Positions 35,225 through 45,129 of a stretch of 64,000 nt of DNA are shown in pieces. This stretch comes from Peribacillus cavernae (lineage in GTDB: Bacteria; Bacillota; Bacilli; Bacillales; DSM-1321): contig NZ_RYZZ01000002.1 of the NCBI RefSeq assembly GCF_003989135.1, positions 1-64,000 of the forward strand, read 5' to 3'. Both the position numbers and the translations under genes were made by a program. Below the pieces are notes generated by a model. The model did not search any database and had not been told where the DNA came from. It saw only the letters and a list, made by a program, of their open reading frames with translations. Positions within the stretch are counted from its first letter, which is position 1, and each line of letters opens with the position of its first letter.

Positions 35225-36304
35225 ATGAATTCAAAATCAAAAACAGGATTTATTCAAATTTTGAGGAGTTTTGGTCGTAAGTTTTCAGACTTACAAGGTT
35301 TACTGATTGCTATACTTGTTCTTGGTACTGTATTAAGCATATTGTCTGATAATTTTCTTACAGGGAACAATATTGTAAATATCTTATACCAAGCAACAAT
35401 TGTGGCGGTAGTTGCGCTTGGACAAACCTTTGTTATCCTTGTTGGGGGAATTGATTTATCAGTCGGTTCTCTTATCGCTCTAAGTTCTGTACTTTCAGTA
35501 GGCTTAACGGTGAATAACGGATTGCCTCCATGGCTTGGTATAACTATTACTCTAATTCTGGGAATCATTTTCGGACTTGCACATGGTTTGGCTGTTACAA
35601 AGTTACGAATGCCATCACTCATTGTGACACTTGCGAGTTTAAGTTTAGCTAGTGGATTGGCCTATGTTTATTCAGAAGGGCAGAACATTATCCCAGTCCC
35701 CGAGGTATTCGAAACGATTGGGAATGCGCAATTTTTTGGAGGACAGATCCCGGTGTTTATTCCGTTTGCACTCGTTCTCATAATTATTTCTTACATCACA
35801 CTAACAAAAACCCGTTTTGGTAGACAAATTTATGCCGTAGGCGGAAACCAAATGGCATCTCGTCTTGCAGGAATTCCTTCAAACCGTGTAATTGTTATAG
35901 CCTTTGTAATTTCCGGGCTTTCAGCAGCAGTAGGCGGACTTATGATGACAGCACGCTTACAATCCGGCAGCCCTATTATCGGTTCAGGTATGGAACTAAC
36001 AGTGATTGCTGCAGTTGTAATTGGTGGAACAAGTCTGTTTGGAGGACAAGGAAATGTAATAGGAACGGTATTAGGCGTACTGTTGCTTACGATGGCATCA
36101 AATGCTATTGTCTTGCTTTCTATACCCCCAAATTACGATAAGGTGTTTACTGGATTAGTCATTGCTATCGCGGCTGCGCTTGATATTTACCGTCAAGGAA
36201 AAAATACAACCAATATGAGCCGATTAAAACGCAGTTCGTCAGGAAAGGAAGTGGCCAAAAATAGTAATCCTAAAACCGAACAAAACAATAGTAATGTAAG
36301 TTAG
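35225..36304 (+). CDS. Second sugar ABC importer, permease
   Basis: 359 residues, RbsC family, with GGIDLSVGSLIAL and RLAGIPSNRVI. It has a hydrophilic tail of about 40 residues rich in Ser, Asn and Lys not seen in the 10999 protein. It starts directly after the ATPase stop with GAGGAGG inside the upstream gene, so the two are coupled. The 240 bp after it hold a weak hairpin AGACAA/TTGTCT (36317-36338) and no gene. Confidence 0.9.
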   Translation: MNSKSKTGFIQILRSFGRKFSDLQGLLIAILVLGTVLSILSDNFLTGNNIVNILYQATIVAVVALGQTFVILVGGIDLSVGSLIALSSVLSVGLTVNNGLPPWLGITITLILGIIFGLAHGLAVTKLRMPSLIVTLASLSLASGLAYVYSEGQNIIPVPEVFETIGNAQFFGGQIPVFIPFALVLIIISYITLTKTRFGRQIYAVGGNQMASRLAGIPSNRVIVIAFVISGLSAAVGGLMMTARLQSGSPIIGSGMELTVIAAVVIGGTSLFGGQGNVIGTVLGVLLLTMASNAIVLLSIPPNYDKVFTGLVIAIAAALDIYRQGKNTTNMSRLKRSSSGKEVAKNSNPKTEQNNSNVS

Positions 36305-36546
36305 TTCACAAATGAGAGACAAGGTAATCTGATTGTCTTTGTTAAACCCTACTTAATTTCTTAATAATACTTCAAGATGAAAATCATAATTCTTCTCAGC
36401 TTCAATCATACTCATAAAAACCCACCTACGAGACGCATTTTAAATACACCAGATTATCATAGAAACCCACACAATAGATAAACAGAGTCTTAAAGAATAT
36501 CAAAATCAAAATACCATATTTTATAAATTTTGAGGGGAGTTGTCTT

Positions 36547-37578
36547 ATGAAAAAGTTATTAGGACTTATTGTGTTACTAGTAGTGTTAACATTTACTCTT
36601 TCAGCATGTGGGGGAGAGAAAACTTCATCAAACACAAAGGAGGATAACAATGGAAAATCATCATCCTCTGGGGGAGAATCTACTGAAGGAAAAAGAGTTA
36701 GCAGTGCATTAATGGGTTTAGGTTTTGAGTTCATGGTTATGTTAAATGATTCATCTAAAGAAACAGCTAAAGAAAACGGAATGGATATGCAGGTATTTGA
36801 CGCTAATACGGATGCTGATAATCAAGCTACCCAAATGCAGAATATTATTGCTACTAAACCAGATACAATCTTATTAAGTGCAGTGGATGCAAAATTAATT
36901 ATTCCATCCGCGAAGGCTGCAAAAAATGCCGGTATTCCCGTCTTTAGAGTAGAATCAAAACCACTTGACGAAGACTATGAAACTTGGGTTGGTTATGACA
37001 ATTACAAAGCAGGAGAAATGGCAGCGGATTATATCGCTAAAGTAGTTGGGGAAAAAGGAACGGTACTTGAACAGCGTGGAATGGTTGGGGCCACAGGAGC
37101 CGATTTAAGAAGTGAAGGTTTCAATAAGCGGATGAAGAAATATCCAAATATAAAAGTAGTTACGTTAAACAATGAATGGGTTGCGGATAAAGCCTTTTCT
37201 AACACATTGGACGCTTTTACTGCACATAAAGATATTGTTGGTACATTTTCAGCGAATGACGAAATGTTACGTGGAGTCGTTTCTGCTCTTAAAAAGTTAG
37301 ATAAACTGAAAAAAGTAGAGGAATCTGGTCATATTGTTATGGTTGGTGTTGATGGTACTCCACTAGGTTTAGAACGGATCCGTGATGGAATCCAAGACGC
37401 TTCACTTAACCAAGACGCAAAAGAGATGGGCAAAGTCGCGACGGAACGAATGGCAATGTATTTTAATGGAGATACATCTTATCCAAAAGACACGATGCTG
37501 GAGCCTGTACTCATAGATAAAAATAATGTTGATGATCCTAATCTTTGGGGTAATGTTATGGCTTCAAAGAAAAAGTGA
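36547..37578 (+). CDS. Second sugar ABC importer, binding lipoprotein
   Basis: 343 residues. Signal peptide with lipobox LSACG (Cys21), a Ser/Gly/Lys linker to about residue 55, then a periplasmic-binding-protein-4 domain (MQNIIATKPDTILLSAVDAK; VGVDGTPLGLE). GAGGGGAG precedes ATG. It should deliver the substrate to the 33737/35225 importer. The ligand is unknown. Confidence 0.9.
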   Translation: MKKLLGLIVLLVVLTFTLSACGGEKTSSNTKEDNNGKSSSSGGESTEGKRVSSALMGLGFEFMVMLNDSSKETAKENGMDMQVFDANTDADNQATQMQNIIATKPDTILLSAVDAKLIIPSAKAAKNAGIPVFRVESKPLDEDYETWVGYDNYKAGEMAADYIAKVVGEKGTVLEQRGMVGATGADLRSEGFNKRMKKYPNIKVVTLNNEWVADKAFSNTLDAFTAHKDIVGTFSANDEMLRGVVSALKKLDKLKKVEESGHIVMVGVDGTPLGLERIRDGIQDASLNQDAKEMGKVATERMAMYFNGDTSYPKDTMLEPVLIDKNNVDDPNLWGNVMASKKK

Positions 37579-37672
37579 TACAAATTTGGTGATATTTAGG
37601 GTTCTCTACAGTATTTCCCTAATTATTATAAATTGAAACAATTTTTCTTTAAAAAAGAAAGGATGGATAACC

Positions 37673-38746
37673 ATGCGTGTAATTCAAGTAGGGGCTGGTT
37701 TCTGGGGAGGAGGATGGGCAAGTGTAATAGCAAATTCTCCTTGGACCGAACTTGTCGCTCTCGTAGATTTAAACGAGATGATATTAAGTGAAATTGGCGA
37801 TCAGGTTGGAATTCCAGAGAATAAGAGATTTACCTCACTTGCACAAGCTCTACAAACTGTTGAGGCTGAAGCAGCTTTGGTTGTTGTGCCACCAGAAGCT
37901 CATGAATCTGTGGCGATCCAAGCCCTTGAAGCAGGTCTTCATTGTATGATTGAGAAACCATTTGCGCCATCGCTCTCCGCTGCTAATAAGATAGTGGAGA
38001 AGGCTGAAGAAGTTGGTAAGCTTGTCATGATAACCCAAAGCTTTCGTTTCAGGAGAGCTCCTAGAACTGTAAAACGTTTGATTGAAGAAGGGGCAGTTGG
38101 AAAAATTGAATCCATTTATGGACGATTTAGAAAAGCGCCTCCTTTTACAGGATTCCGTACCGAAATGCAAGAGCCACTCATTGTAGATATGTCTATTCAT
38201 CATTTTGACTACATACGTGGTATTTTTGGAATCGAACCAGATTGGGTTCGGGCACGCAGTTTTAATCCTACTTGGAGCTGGTATAAGGGGAATGCGTCAG
38301 CATTAGTTGAATTTGAAACAAGTGATGGCACAATGATTTCTTACACAGGTTCCTGGGTTTCTCGTCGCCCGCATACTGGCTGGGATGCAACTTGGGAAAT
38401 TCATGGCCAACATGCTTCTATTTTATGGGATGATAACCGTGTTCTGCTGTATCCTCATGATAATGTAATTGGAGAAACTGTGTTCAGAAAAGGAACATTG
38501 GAAATTGCTAATGATATTCTCGAAGTTCCACTGGATCCTGTTGAGGAAGAGGAGAGATGGGGCACAGTAAGAGAGTTTGTCACATCTGTTAAAGAAAACA
38601 AGCAACCTGAAACTCATGGTAAAGACAATCTACGAAGTTTGGGATTGGTGTTGGCTGCAGTCGAATCTACAAAATGTGGTGGGGAAAAAATTAATTTATC
38701 CAAGTTTTATAAAGAAAATATTAATGAGTTAGCAAATGCTAAATAG
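37673..38746 (+). CDS. Gfo/Idh/MocA-family oxidoreductase (1)
   Basis: 357 residues. N-terminal Rossmann fold starting MRVIQVGAGFWGGGW, with the family EKPFAPS motif (Lys of the catalytic EKP) and a C-terminal alpha/beta domain containing SIHHFDYIR. These enzymes oxidise or reduce sugars, cyclitols or their derivatives with NAD(P). It is 12 bp before a TIM-barrel isomerase. One of three distinct members in this locus. Confidence 0.88.
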   Translation: MRVIQVGAGFWGGGWASVIANSPWTELVALVDLNEMILSEIGDQVGIPENKRFTSLAQALQTVEAEAALVVVPPEAHESVAIQALEAGLHCMIEKPFAPSLSAANKIVEKAEEVGKLVMITQSFRFRRAPRTVKRLIEEGAVGKIESIYGRFRKAPPFTGFRTEMQEPLIVDMSIHHFDYIRGIFGIEPDWVRARSFNPTWSWYKGNASALVEFETSDGTMISYTGSWVSRRPHTGWDATWEIHGQHASILWDDNRVLLYPHDNVIGETVFRKGTLEIANDILEVPLDPVEEEERWGTVREFVTSVKENKQPETHGKDNLRSLGLVLAAVESTKCGGEKINLSKFYKENINELANAK

Positions 38747-38758
38747 GAGGAATTTATT

Positions 38759-39640
38759 ATGAAATTATCTTTTAACAGTTGGTTGTATGGTTCAGCTTTT
38801 GGATGGATGCCTTGTCGCTCTGTGGAGGATACTATTGATACTTTGGCAGAAATGGGATATGACGGAATCGAAATCGGCGCCGCGGCACCGCATGCGTTCC
38901 CTGAACATACTAGTTCTGCTCGTCGGAAAGAAATTCTTGCGCATGTTAAAAGGAGAGGAATCCAGGTTTCGGGTTTATGTCCTGCATTGGGTGGGGGACC
39001 AGGGTACAATCCTGCATCTCCGGATAAGGAAGAGAGAGAAGCTAATTATAAATACATTAAAGGATGTATTGAAATGGCTCACGATCTCGAATGTGAAAAC
39101 GTTCTTTGGTTGCCAGGTTGGACGCGTAGTAAGCAACCTCGTCAGGAAGCTTGGAATTATGCAGTAGAAGGTATTCAAAGACATGCCGAGATTGCACGTT
39201 TCCTTGGAGTTAAACTTGCCGTAGAACCTACAGCTGAAGTATCCGATGTTATTGAACATGCTGGAGATTCCCTACGCTTTATGGAAGCGGCAGGTATTGG
39301 CCCAGATGTCGCCGGCGTTATGCTTGATACGATTCACGTCTTCTATAGAGGTGATGATATAAGAGAACAAATTAACGAAGCAGGCGATCGTCTATGTTAT
39401 ATGCATATTTCCGACGTAAACCGTGACGCACCTGGTACTCATACAGACTTTAGAGGGGCTGTTGATGAGCTTGCATTAATTGGTTACGATGGATGGCTGT
39501 CCATGGAAGTTGGTTTTCCACGCCGTGATCACAATCCGGACGGTATCACACGTCAATCAATTGAATACATGCGAAAAATCCTTTCCGAGCAAAAAGATCG
39601 GATCGCAAGTTGGAGACAACCTGCTGGTGCACATAAATAA
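38759..39640 (+). CDS. Sugar phosphate isomerase/epimerase (IolE-like TIM barrel) (1)
   Basis: 293 residues. AP endonuclease 2-type TIM barrel with metal ligands visible in AVEPTAE, VMLDTIHV, YMHISDVNRD and SMEVGFP. This fold includes IolE/IolI, ketose 3-epimerases and dehydratases of keto-sugars. Coupled to the Gfo/Idh gene, it probably acts on a keto-sugar or keto-cyclitol product. A terminator follows, closing this transcription unit. Confidence 0.85.
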   Translation: MKLSFNSWLYGSAFGWMPCRSVEDTIDTLAEMGYDGIEIGAAAPHAFPEHTSSARRKEILAHVKRRGIQVSGLCPALGGGPGYNPASPDKEEREANYKYIKGCIEMAHDLECENVLWLPGWTRSKQPRQEAWNYAVEGIQRHAEIARFLGVKLAVEPTAEVSDVIEHAGDSLRFMEAAGIGPDVAGVMLDTIHVFYRGDDIREQINEAGDRLCYMHISDVNRDAPGTHTDFRGAVDELALIGYDGWLSMEVGFPRRDHNPDGITRQSIEYMRKILSEQKDRIASWRQPAGAHK

Positions 39641-39652
39641 TTTTATAACAAA

Positions 39653-39685
39653 AGCCGCTTCTATTCAACTGGATAGAATGCGGCT
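39653..39685 (+). terminator. Terminator after the first epimerase
   Basis: AGCCGC / GCGGCT plus inner TCTAT / ATAGA pairing, followed by ATTTATA. It probably reduces read-through into the NagB-like gene. Confidence 0.65.
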
Positions 39686-39788
39686 ATTTATACTATCTAG
39701 ATTGAAAGTTGAATGATGACTATCCATAGCAGTAAATCGATTGGTCAAGCATAAACATCTAAATAAAATTGGTGGTGAACTGTATATT

Positions 39789-40541
39789 TTGCATATTTTC
39801 TCTTTTTCGTCTGAAGAAGAATTGAATAAGGCAGGAGCGAAAGTCGTCATTGATCTTCTTATGAAGAAGCCTTCAGCTATTTTAGGTCTAGCTACAGGTC
39901 AATCTCCTGTTGGGATTTATAAACAACTTGTTAAAGCATATAAAAAAGGCATTATTAGTTTCCAGTTAATAAAAACCTTTAATTTAGATGAATATATTGG
40001 TTTGAACAAAGAGCATCCTCAGAGTTTCTACATGTTCATGAAACAACGTTTTTTTGATCATGTGAATATTCCAAGCGAAAGATCCTATATACCTGATGGT
40101 ATCGCCCCAGACTTTAATGAAGAATGCATAAGATATGATCGTTTACTAAACAAAATTGATTTGCAAATTTTAGGAATAGGCCATAATGGGCATATTGGAT
40201 TTAATGAACCCGGCAATTATCTTTCAAGCAGAACACATGTAGTTGAGCTTACCGAGGAAACGCGTATCGCCAATTCCAAATATTTTTCAAGTTTAAATAA
40301 AGTTCCCACTCATGCAATAACCATGGGAATAGGCAATATTCTTAAAGCTCAAAAAATTGTATTTGTCGCCCGTGGGAAAGAGAAAGCGGAAATTGTCTTT
40401 CAATCGTTATTTGGCCCTATTACTACAGAGTGTCCAGGATCATTTCTTCAACTGCATCCTAATCTGGTGGTATTACTAGATAAAGAAGCCGCAAGTTATA
40501 TAGATGAGGGTAAAATTCAAAACATCGAAACTGCCTTGTGA
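39789..40541 (+). CDS. nagB: Glucosamine-6-phosphate deaminase-like protein
   Basis: About 250 residues. Conserved NagB motifs: LGLATGQSPVGIYK, FNLDEYIGL (catalytic Asp) and GIGHNGHIGFNEPG (catalytic Glu/His). NagB converts glucosamine 6-phosphate to fructose 6-phosphate and ammonia. TTG 39789 is supported by GGTGGTGAA upstream; a TTG at 39741 is an alternative. Its presence suggests that an amino-sugar, or an analogue phosphate, passes through this locus. Confidence 0.82.
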   Translation: MHIFSFSSEEELNKAGAKVVIDLLMKKPSAILGLATGQSPVGIYKQLVKAYKKGIISFQLIKTFNLDEYIGLNKEHPQSFYMFMKQRFFDHVNIPSERSYIPDGIAPDFNEECIRYDRLLNKIDLQILGIGHNGHIGFNEPGNYLSSRTHVVELTEETRIANSKYFSSLNKVPTHAITMGIGNILKAQKIVFVARGKEKAEIVFQSLFGPITTECPGSFLQLHPNLVVLLDKEAASYIDEGKIQNIETAL

Positions 40542-40620
40542 AAAGGTTATTACTTGCAAAGAGGGGACAGAGCAATTAAGACTTAGTGTCTGTTTATTTT
40601 ATTGAGAGGGAGATAACTTA

Positions 40621-41466
40621 ATGAGATTCGGAGCAAGTACTTTTATCTGGGTATCACCTTTTTCAAATGATACATTACATATTATTGAAAAAGTGAAAAG
40701 TTTCGGATTTGATATATTAGAAATTTGTATTGAGGATCCTAATACCATAGATACTGATAGAATTAAAGCTACCTTGGATAAAAACGGGGTAAAAGCACTC
40801 GTTTGTGGAGCATTTGGTCCTACTAGAGATATTAGTTCCGACGATAAAAGCATAAGAGAGCAAGGTGTTGAATACCTAAAAAAATGCATTGATTTTTCGG
40901 CTGAACTTGGTTCCCCGATTGTCTCCGGTCCAATGTACTCTGCAACTGGAAAAACTTGCTTATTATCACATAGTAAAAAAAAGCAGCAATGGGATTGGGC
41001 CATTGATAATTTAAAGAAGGTTGCAAATTATGCAGGGGAAAACGGTGTTAAATTGGCTGTTGAACCTTTAAACCGATTTGAGACAGATTTTTTGAATACT
41101 GTGGAGCAAGGGTTGGAACTCATTGAAGGTATAAATGAAGTTAATGTCGGTCTTCTTTTAGATACTTTCCATATGAATTTAGAGGAAAAAAATATTGGGG
41201 ATGCCATTCGTATGGCAGGGGAAAAGATATTTAACTTTCACTCTTGCGAAAATGACAGAGGTATTCCCGGAAGCGGTCATATACCTTGGAAGGAAGTTGA
41301 AATCGCTCTTAAAGACATTGAATACGATGGTTATGTAATCATTGAATCTTTTAACACAGATATCAAAGAAATTGCGAGAGCTGTTTCGCAATGGAGACCT
41401 TTAGCACAGTCACAAGATTCTATCGCTTCAGAAGGCATTGTCTTTTTAAAGAAATTATTGCTTTGA
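40621..41466 (+). CDS. D-psicose/D-tagatose 3-epimerase-like protein
   Basis: 281 residues, TIM barrel. Metal ligands align with the ketose 3-epimerases: Glu148 (AVEPLNRFETD), Asp181 (LLLDTFHM), His207 (NFHSCEND) and Glu242 (VIIESF), at nearly the same spacing as in the Pseudomonas enzyme. It should invert C3 of a free ketose. GAGGGAG precedes ATG. It is distinct from the epimerase at 38759. Confidence 0.85.
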   Translation: MRFGASTFIWVSPFSNDTLHIIEKVKSFGFDILEICIEDPNTIDTDRIKATLDKNGVKALVCGAFGPTRDISSDDKSIREQGVEYLKKCIDFSAELGSPIVSGPMYSATGKTCLLSHSKKKQQWDWAIDNLKKVANYAGENGVKLAVEPLNRFETDFLNTVEQGLELIEGINEVNVGLLLDTFHMNLEEKNIGDAIRMAGEKIFNFHSCENDRGIPGSGHIPWKEVEIALKDIEYDGYVIIESFNTDIKEIARAVSQWRPLAQSQDSIASEGIVFLKKLLL

Positions 41467-41637
41467 ATTGGGAGAAACACATTATAGGTGTTTAGCCTTC
41501 GATCACTTTCCAATAATATATATTAATAAGTTATATAATTTTTTAAAATTCTATTAAAGAACAACGAAAAATATGTAGGAATTTTCAATTATATCTATTT
41601 TCATTTAGTTGATTAAATATACGAGGAGGATATATCT

Positions 41638-42960
41638 ATGAAAGCACGTCTTGTACCGTTATTTTTTAAATCTGAGAGAGAGAAAAATAATGAATTTGAT
41701 GTTCAATTAGATAGATTGAAAGAAATGTTGTCTGAAGAAGTTGAGTTCTTGGATCCTGTAGCTATTGGTTCACCGGTTCCTGAGGCCGATGCTGTTATTT
41801 TTCCGCAGCTCGTAGGGGAGGCATACAAAGAAATTAATCATTTTAAAAAGATTAATATGCCTTTCCTTATCGTAACTTCTGAATTTGGAACTGTGGCCAT
41901 GTGGGATTGGGAAATTATTACATTCCTTAAATCTGAAGGTATACAACCGTTTGCGCCTTATAGTTTGAATCTGACTAAAACCATTTGCCGTACCCTGGCT
42001 TTAAAAAGAGAAATGAAGCAGACCAAATTTCTCATCTTTCAAGATAACCCAGGAGAAGGCATGCAAGCTAGTATCTTCAAACGATTTTATTGGTGGGAGG
42101 AAGAATGCATAAATCGTATAGAAGAAAATTTCGGTATACAAATCGTAAAAAGGAGTTTTAAAAAACTGGCTGCTGATGCAAAAGAGATTTCTGATTCAGA
42201 TGCTGATAAGGTGTTAAAGGAATGGAATATTAATACAGAGGGTGTTATCCCAAGAGCTTTTAGAAGTTCAGTAAAGATGTATATTGCAGTAAAGAGAGAA
42301 ATAGAAAGTGATGATAGCATAAAAGGAGTAGGAATGAACTGCCTTAATGAATCTTTCTATTCGGATACTACACCTTGCCTTGCATGGAATATGCTATACG
42401 AAGAAATGGGAATTATGTGGGCATGTGAAGGTGATATACTGTCACTTTTAAACAAATTCATTATACATAATGCGTTAAAGGCGCCTGTTGTAATGACGAA
42501 TTTGTATCCGTTTCTTGCTGGAGAAGCAGCTATCAAACACGAGGGTATCGATAAATTTCCTGACGTTGAAGAGCCGGAAAACCATATATTGGCTGGACAT
42601 TGTGGTTATTTTGCATTAATGCCAAAGTCTTTTGCTGAAGAATGGACTTTAAGACCGAAAGTTCTTGGCATCGTTGATGAAAATGCCACAGCCATAGATG
42701 CTCGTTATCCAACTGGGGACCTTACTATAGTAGAGTTACATCCTACCATGGGAAAAATGCTAGTAGTTGAAAGTGAATTAAAAGAATATGTTCAATACCC
42801 TGGTTCTGATTGTAGAAATGGAGGTTTGTTAAAAGTTAAAGACGGCCATAAATTAATGAATACCCTCTATTCGCATCATGGGACATTAATTCCGGGACAT
42901 AAAAAAGTTGAAATGGATCTGATGGCCGGAATTCTAGGTATTGAGTTGGAAGTGGTTTAA
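41638..42960 (+). CDS. FucI/AraA-fold sugar isomerase-like protein
   Basis: 440 residues. The C-terminal half (NCLNESFYSDTTPCLAWNML, ACEGDILSLL, TNLYPFLAGEAAIKHEGIDK, AGHCGYFALMP) resembles L-fucose/L-arabinose isomerase family proteins that use Mn2+. The ACEGD and AGHC motifs give likely metal ligands. The N-terminal part is shorter than in true FucI. It may interconvert an aldose and ketose upstream of the ketose 3-epimerase. Exact substrate unknown. GGAGGA precedes ATG. Confidence 0.7.
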   Translation: MKARLVPLFFKSEREKNNEFDVQLDRLKEMLSEEVEFLDPVAIGSPVPEADAVIFPQLVGEAYKEINHFKKINMPFLIVTSEFGTVAMWDWEIITFLKSEGIQPFAPYSLNLTKTICRTLALKREMKQTKFLIFQDNPGEGMQASIFKRFYWWEEECINRIEENFGIQIVKRSFKKLAADAKEISDSDADKVLKEWNINTEGVIPRAFRSSVKMYIAVKREIESDDSIKGVGMNCLNESFYSDTTPCLAWNMLYEEMGIMWACEGDILSLLNKFIIHNALKAPVVMTNLYPFLAGEAAIKHEGIDKFPDVEEPENHILAGHCGYFALMPKSFAEEWTLRPKVLGIVDENATAIDARYPTGDLTIVELHPTMGKMLVVESELKEYVQYPGSDCRNGGLLKVKDGHKLMNTLYSHHGTLIPGHKKVEMDLMAGILGIELEVV

Positions 42961-43128
42961 GAAGTATTCATTTTAATCTAATTTAATTGCAATGGATTTC
43001 ATTACTAAAATAAAGCTATAAGTTGTATATTCTCTTTTATATATAATGGATGATAAATTTGAAAAAAGTATTTGAAGCATGATGAAAAGGCAATTATTAT
43101 GGAATTTGGATCAGAATAAACGAAAAAT

Positions 43129-43360
43129 TATATGCTGTTGACTAACAATAGTGAAAAAGTATGCTTGATTTATGACGTCGGATTTAAATATAGGCATTGG
43201 ATGATTTGGAATAATGGTGGAAAAAGTGGTCCCTTTGTCAAGTACCTATGACCAGTATGCTCCAAATTTGGATTTACCCTTCGATAAATCAGGTTTCATC
43301 GTTCTGAATCCTGGCGAAAACTGGTGTGAGATAAGTAATTTATATGTAAGGTATTTTTAA
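43129..43360 (+). pseudogene. Aldose 1-epimerase-like remnant
   Basis: Two frames give the C-terminus of an aldose epimerase-like protein: EKVCLIYDVGFKYRHWMIWN, a frameshift region near 43230-43270, then NLDLPFDKSGFIVLNPGENW ending CEISNLYVRYF. The N-terminal two thirds are missing. It sits between two transcription units of the sugar locus, so it is probably a lost pathway member. The 160 bp before it are non-coding. Confidence 0.6.
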
Positions 43361-43406
43361 TTTTATATAGTGTTTGCAAAGTTATTAAAATTATCAGAAA
43401 ATCTTA

Positions 43407-43435
43407 TTGACCAACAAAGAATATTAAACTATAAT
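43407..43435 (+). promoter_or_regulatory. Promoter of the zinc dehydrogenase unit
   Basis: TTGACC, 17-bp spacer, TATAAT, about 93 bp upstream of the gene. A near-consensus sigma-A promoter. Confidence 0.7.
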
Positions 43436-43527
43436 AAAAAATAATAAACGATAATTAAAGATAAGATACGACAACAAAGAAGTTCAAAGTAATAAAAAAT
43501 ACAACGCGTAAAAGGAGGCATACAAAA

Positions 43528-44568
43528 ATGTTAGCAGCTTTATTGTACGGTCCAGAAGATCTAAGATTGGAAGAAATAAATACACCTGAAATAAACGAAA
43601 ATGAAGTGCTGTTAGAAGTCGTGAAAGCTGCAATATGTGGTACAGATGTCAGAATGTACAAATACGGTTACAAAGGAATTACGGAAAGTACACCAAGAAT
43701 ATTAGGACATGAAATAAGTGGAGTTATCAAAGAGGTGGGTAAAAATGTAAAAAAATACTACCCTGGAATGAGGGTGACGGTTGCGCCAAATATGGGATGT
43801 GGATCATGTAGACAATGTGTTAATGGGGATACGCATCTCTGCAGAGAATACCAAGCTCTAGGAATCAATATCAATGGAGGATTCACACAATATGTCCGGA
43901 TTCCAGAGGCAGCGGTAAGACAAGGAAATATAACCCCTCTAAAAGACCATGTTTCTTTTGAAGAAGCCGCAATAGTTGAACCTTTGGCATGTGTTTATAA
44001 CGGGTTTTTAAAAGTTGGAGTCAAACCTGGCGATTATGTTTTAATCATAGGTGCAGGTCCTATTGGGTTGATGCATGCAAAACTTGCGAAAATGGCTGGC
44101 GCATCCAAAGTGATAATAAATGATATTTCGGAAGAACGACTAAAAATGTGTCGGAGGATTGATAGTTCTATTACGACAGTCCATTCTGACTTAAAGGAAT
44201 ATATTATGGATGTTACAAAAGGGGAAGGTCTTGATGTACTAATTACAGCATGTCCTGTCCCTCAAGTTCAATCTGCTTCACTTGAGCTTATGGCGATCAA
44301 CGGAAGAATAAATTTCTTTGGTGGCCTCCCAAAAGAAAAAGAAATAGTTCCATTAAATACAAATATTATTCATTATAAACAGTTAGTAGTGACAGGCAGC
44401 ACGAGATCTAGTATTTTACAGTACAGAAAGGCGCTTGACTTTGTAGAAAATGGTTTGATTGATGTTAAACCATTGATATCTGATAATTTTAGTCTGAATG
44501 AAATTAATAGTGCTTTTGAAAAAGCAACAAGAGGAATTGGCTTAAAGAATGTAATTAGTATGCAATAA
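43528..44568 (+). CDS. Zinc-dependent sugar/polyol dehydrogenase (MDR family)
   Basis: 346 residues. Catalytic zinc ligands in AAICGTDVRM and LGHEISG, structural zinc cysteines in MGCGSCRQCVNGDTHLC, and the NAD fold GAGPIGLMHAKLAKMAG. It resembles sorbitol or L-threonine dehydrogenases. It likely oxidises a hydroxyl of a polyol or sugar intermediate. AAAGGAGG precedes ATG. Confidence 0.88.
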   Translation: MLAALLYGPEDLRLEEINTPEINENEVLLEVVKAAICGTDVRMYKYGYKGITESTPRILGHEISGVIKEVGKNVKKYYPGMRVTVAPNMGCGSCRQCVNGDTHLCREYQALGININGGFTQYVRIPEAAVRQGNITPLKDHVSFEEAAIVEPLACVYNGFLKVGVKPGDYVLIIGAGPIGLMHAKLAKMAGASKVIINDISEERLKMCRRIDSSITTVHSDLKEYIMDVTKGEGLDVLITACPVPQVQSASLELMAINGRINFFGGLPKEKEIVPLNTNIIHYKQLVVTGSTRSSILQYRKALDFVENGLIDVKPLISDNFSLNEINSAFEKATRGIGLKNVISMQ

Positions 44569-44629
44569 AATGAATTGTTTGTTAGCTTTTTTTAAATATA
44601 TTCAAATTTTAATAAGGAGATGATTTAAA

Positions 44630-45055
44630 ATGGCTTATGTAATAAGAGGAAGAAAAGATGTAGTGAATTTTCCGGTGGAAGATTGTCATGATGGAGAAGG
44701 AACAATTTATGTAAGACAACTTCTTGGATATGAACCTTTGTTGCCGGTTCCAGGTAATCCGAAGGATTTTGATTCTCTTATCAACTTTATGCATGAAACA
44801 ACATTGCCTGTAGGAACTAAGATCGGATTGCATTCTCATGAGGGAAATGAAGAGATTTACTACGTTGTCGAAGGAAAAGGAGAAATGATTGTTGATGGTG
44901 AAATATTTGTAATGGATCCAGGCACTGCTTGCTTGACTAAAAGCGGGAGCAAGCATACTTTCAGCAACATCGGTGATACTGAGTTGAAAATTATCGTTAT
45001 TGAAGCTGTATTTGACAAAAAAGACAAGAAGGATCAGCCAGTAGCAGGACATTAA
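44630..45055 (+). CDS. Cupin-domain protein
   Basis: 141 residues, single cupin: LHSHEGNEEIYYVVEGKGEM (HxHxnE..E metal motif) and the second motif SGSKHTFSNIG. Such small cupins act as sugar isomerases, epimerases or lyases, or as sensors. It lies between the zinc dehydrogenase and a Gfo/Idh gene, so a role in isomerising a keto-sugar is plausible but unproven. Confidence 0.8.
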   Translation: MAYVIRGRKDVVNFPVEDCHDGEGTIYVRQLLGYEPLLPVPGNPKDFDSLINFMHETTLPVGTKIGLHSHEGNEEIYYVVEGKGEMIVDGEIFVMDPGTACLTKSGSKHTFSNIGDTELKIIVIEAVFDKKDKKDQPVAGH

Positions 45056-45129
45056 AGTTAAGAAGGAAACCTCCTTCATTCGTATTCTGAATTTTGGCAC
45101 TTTCAATCTAAAATAAAAAGGTGAAAATT

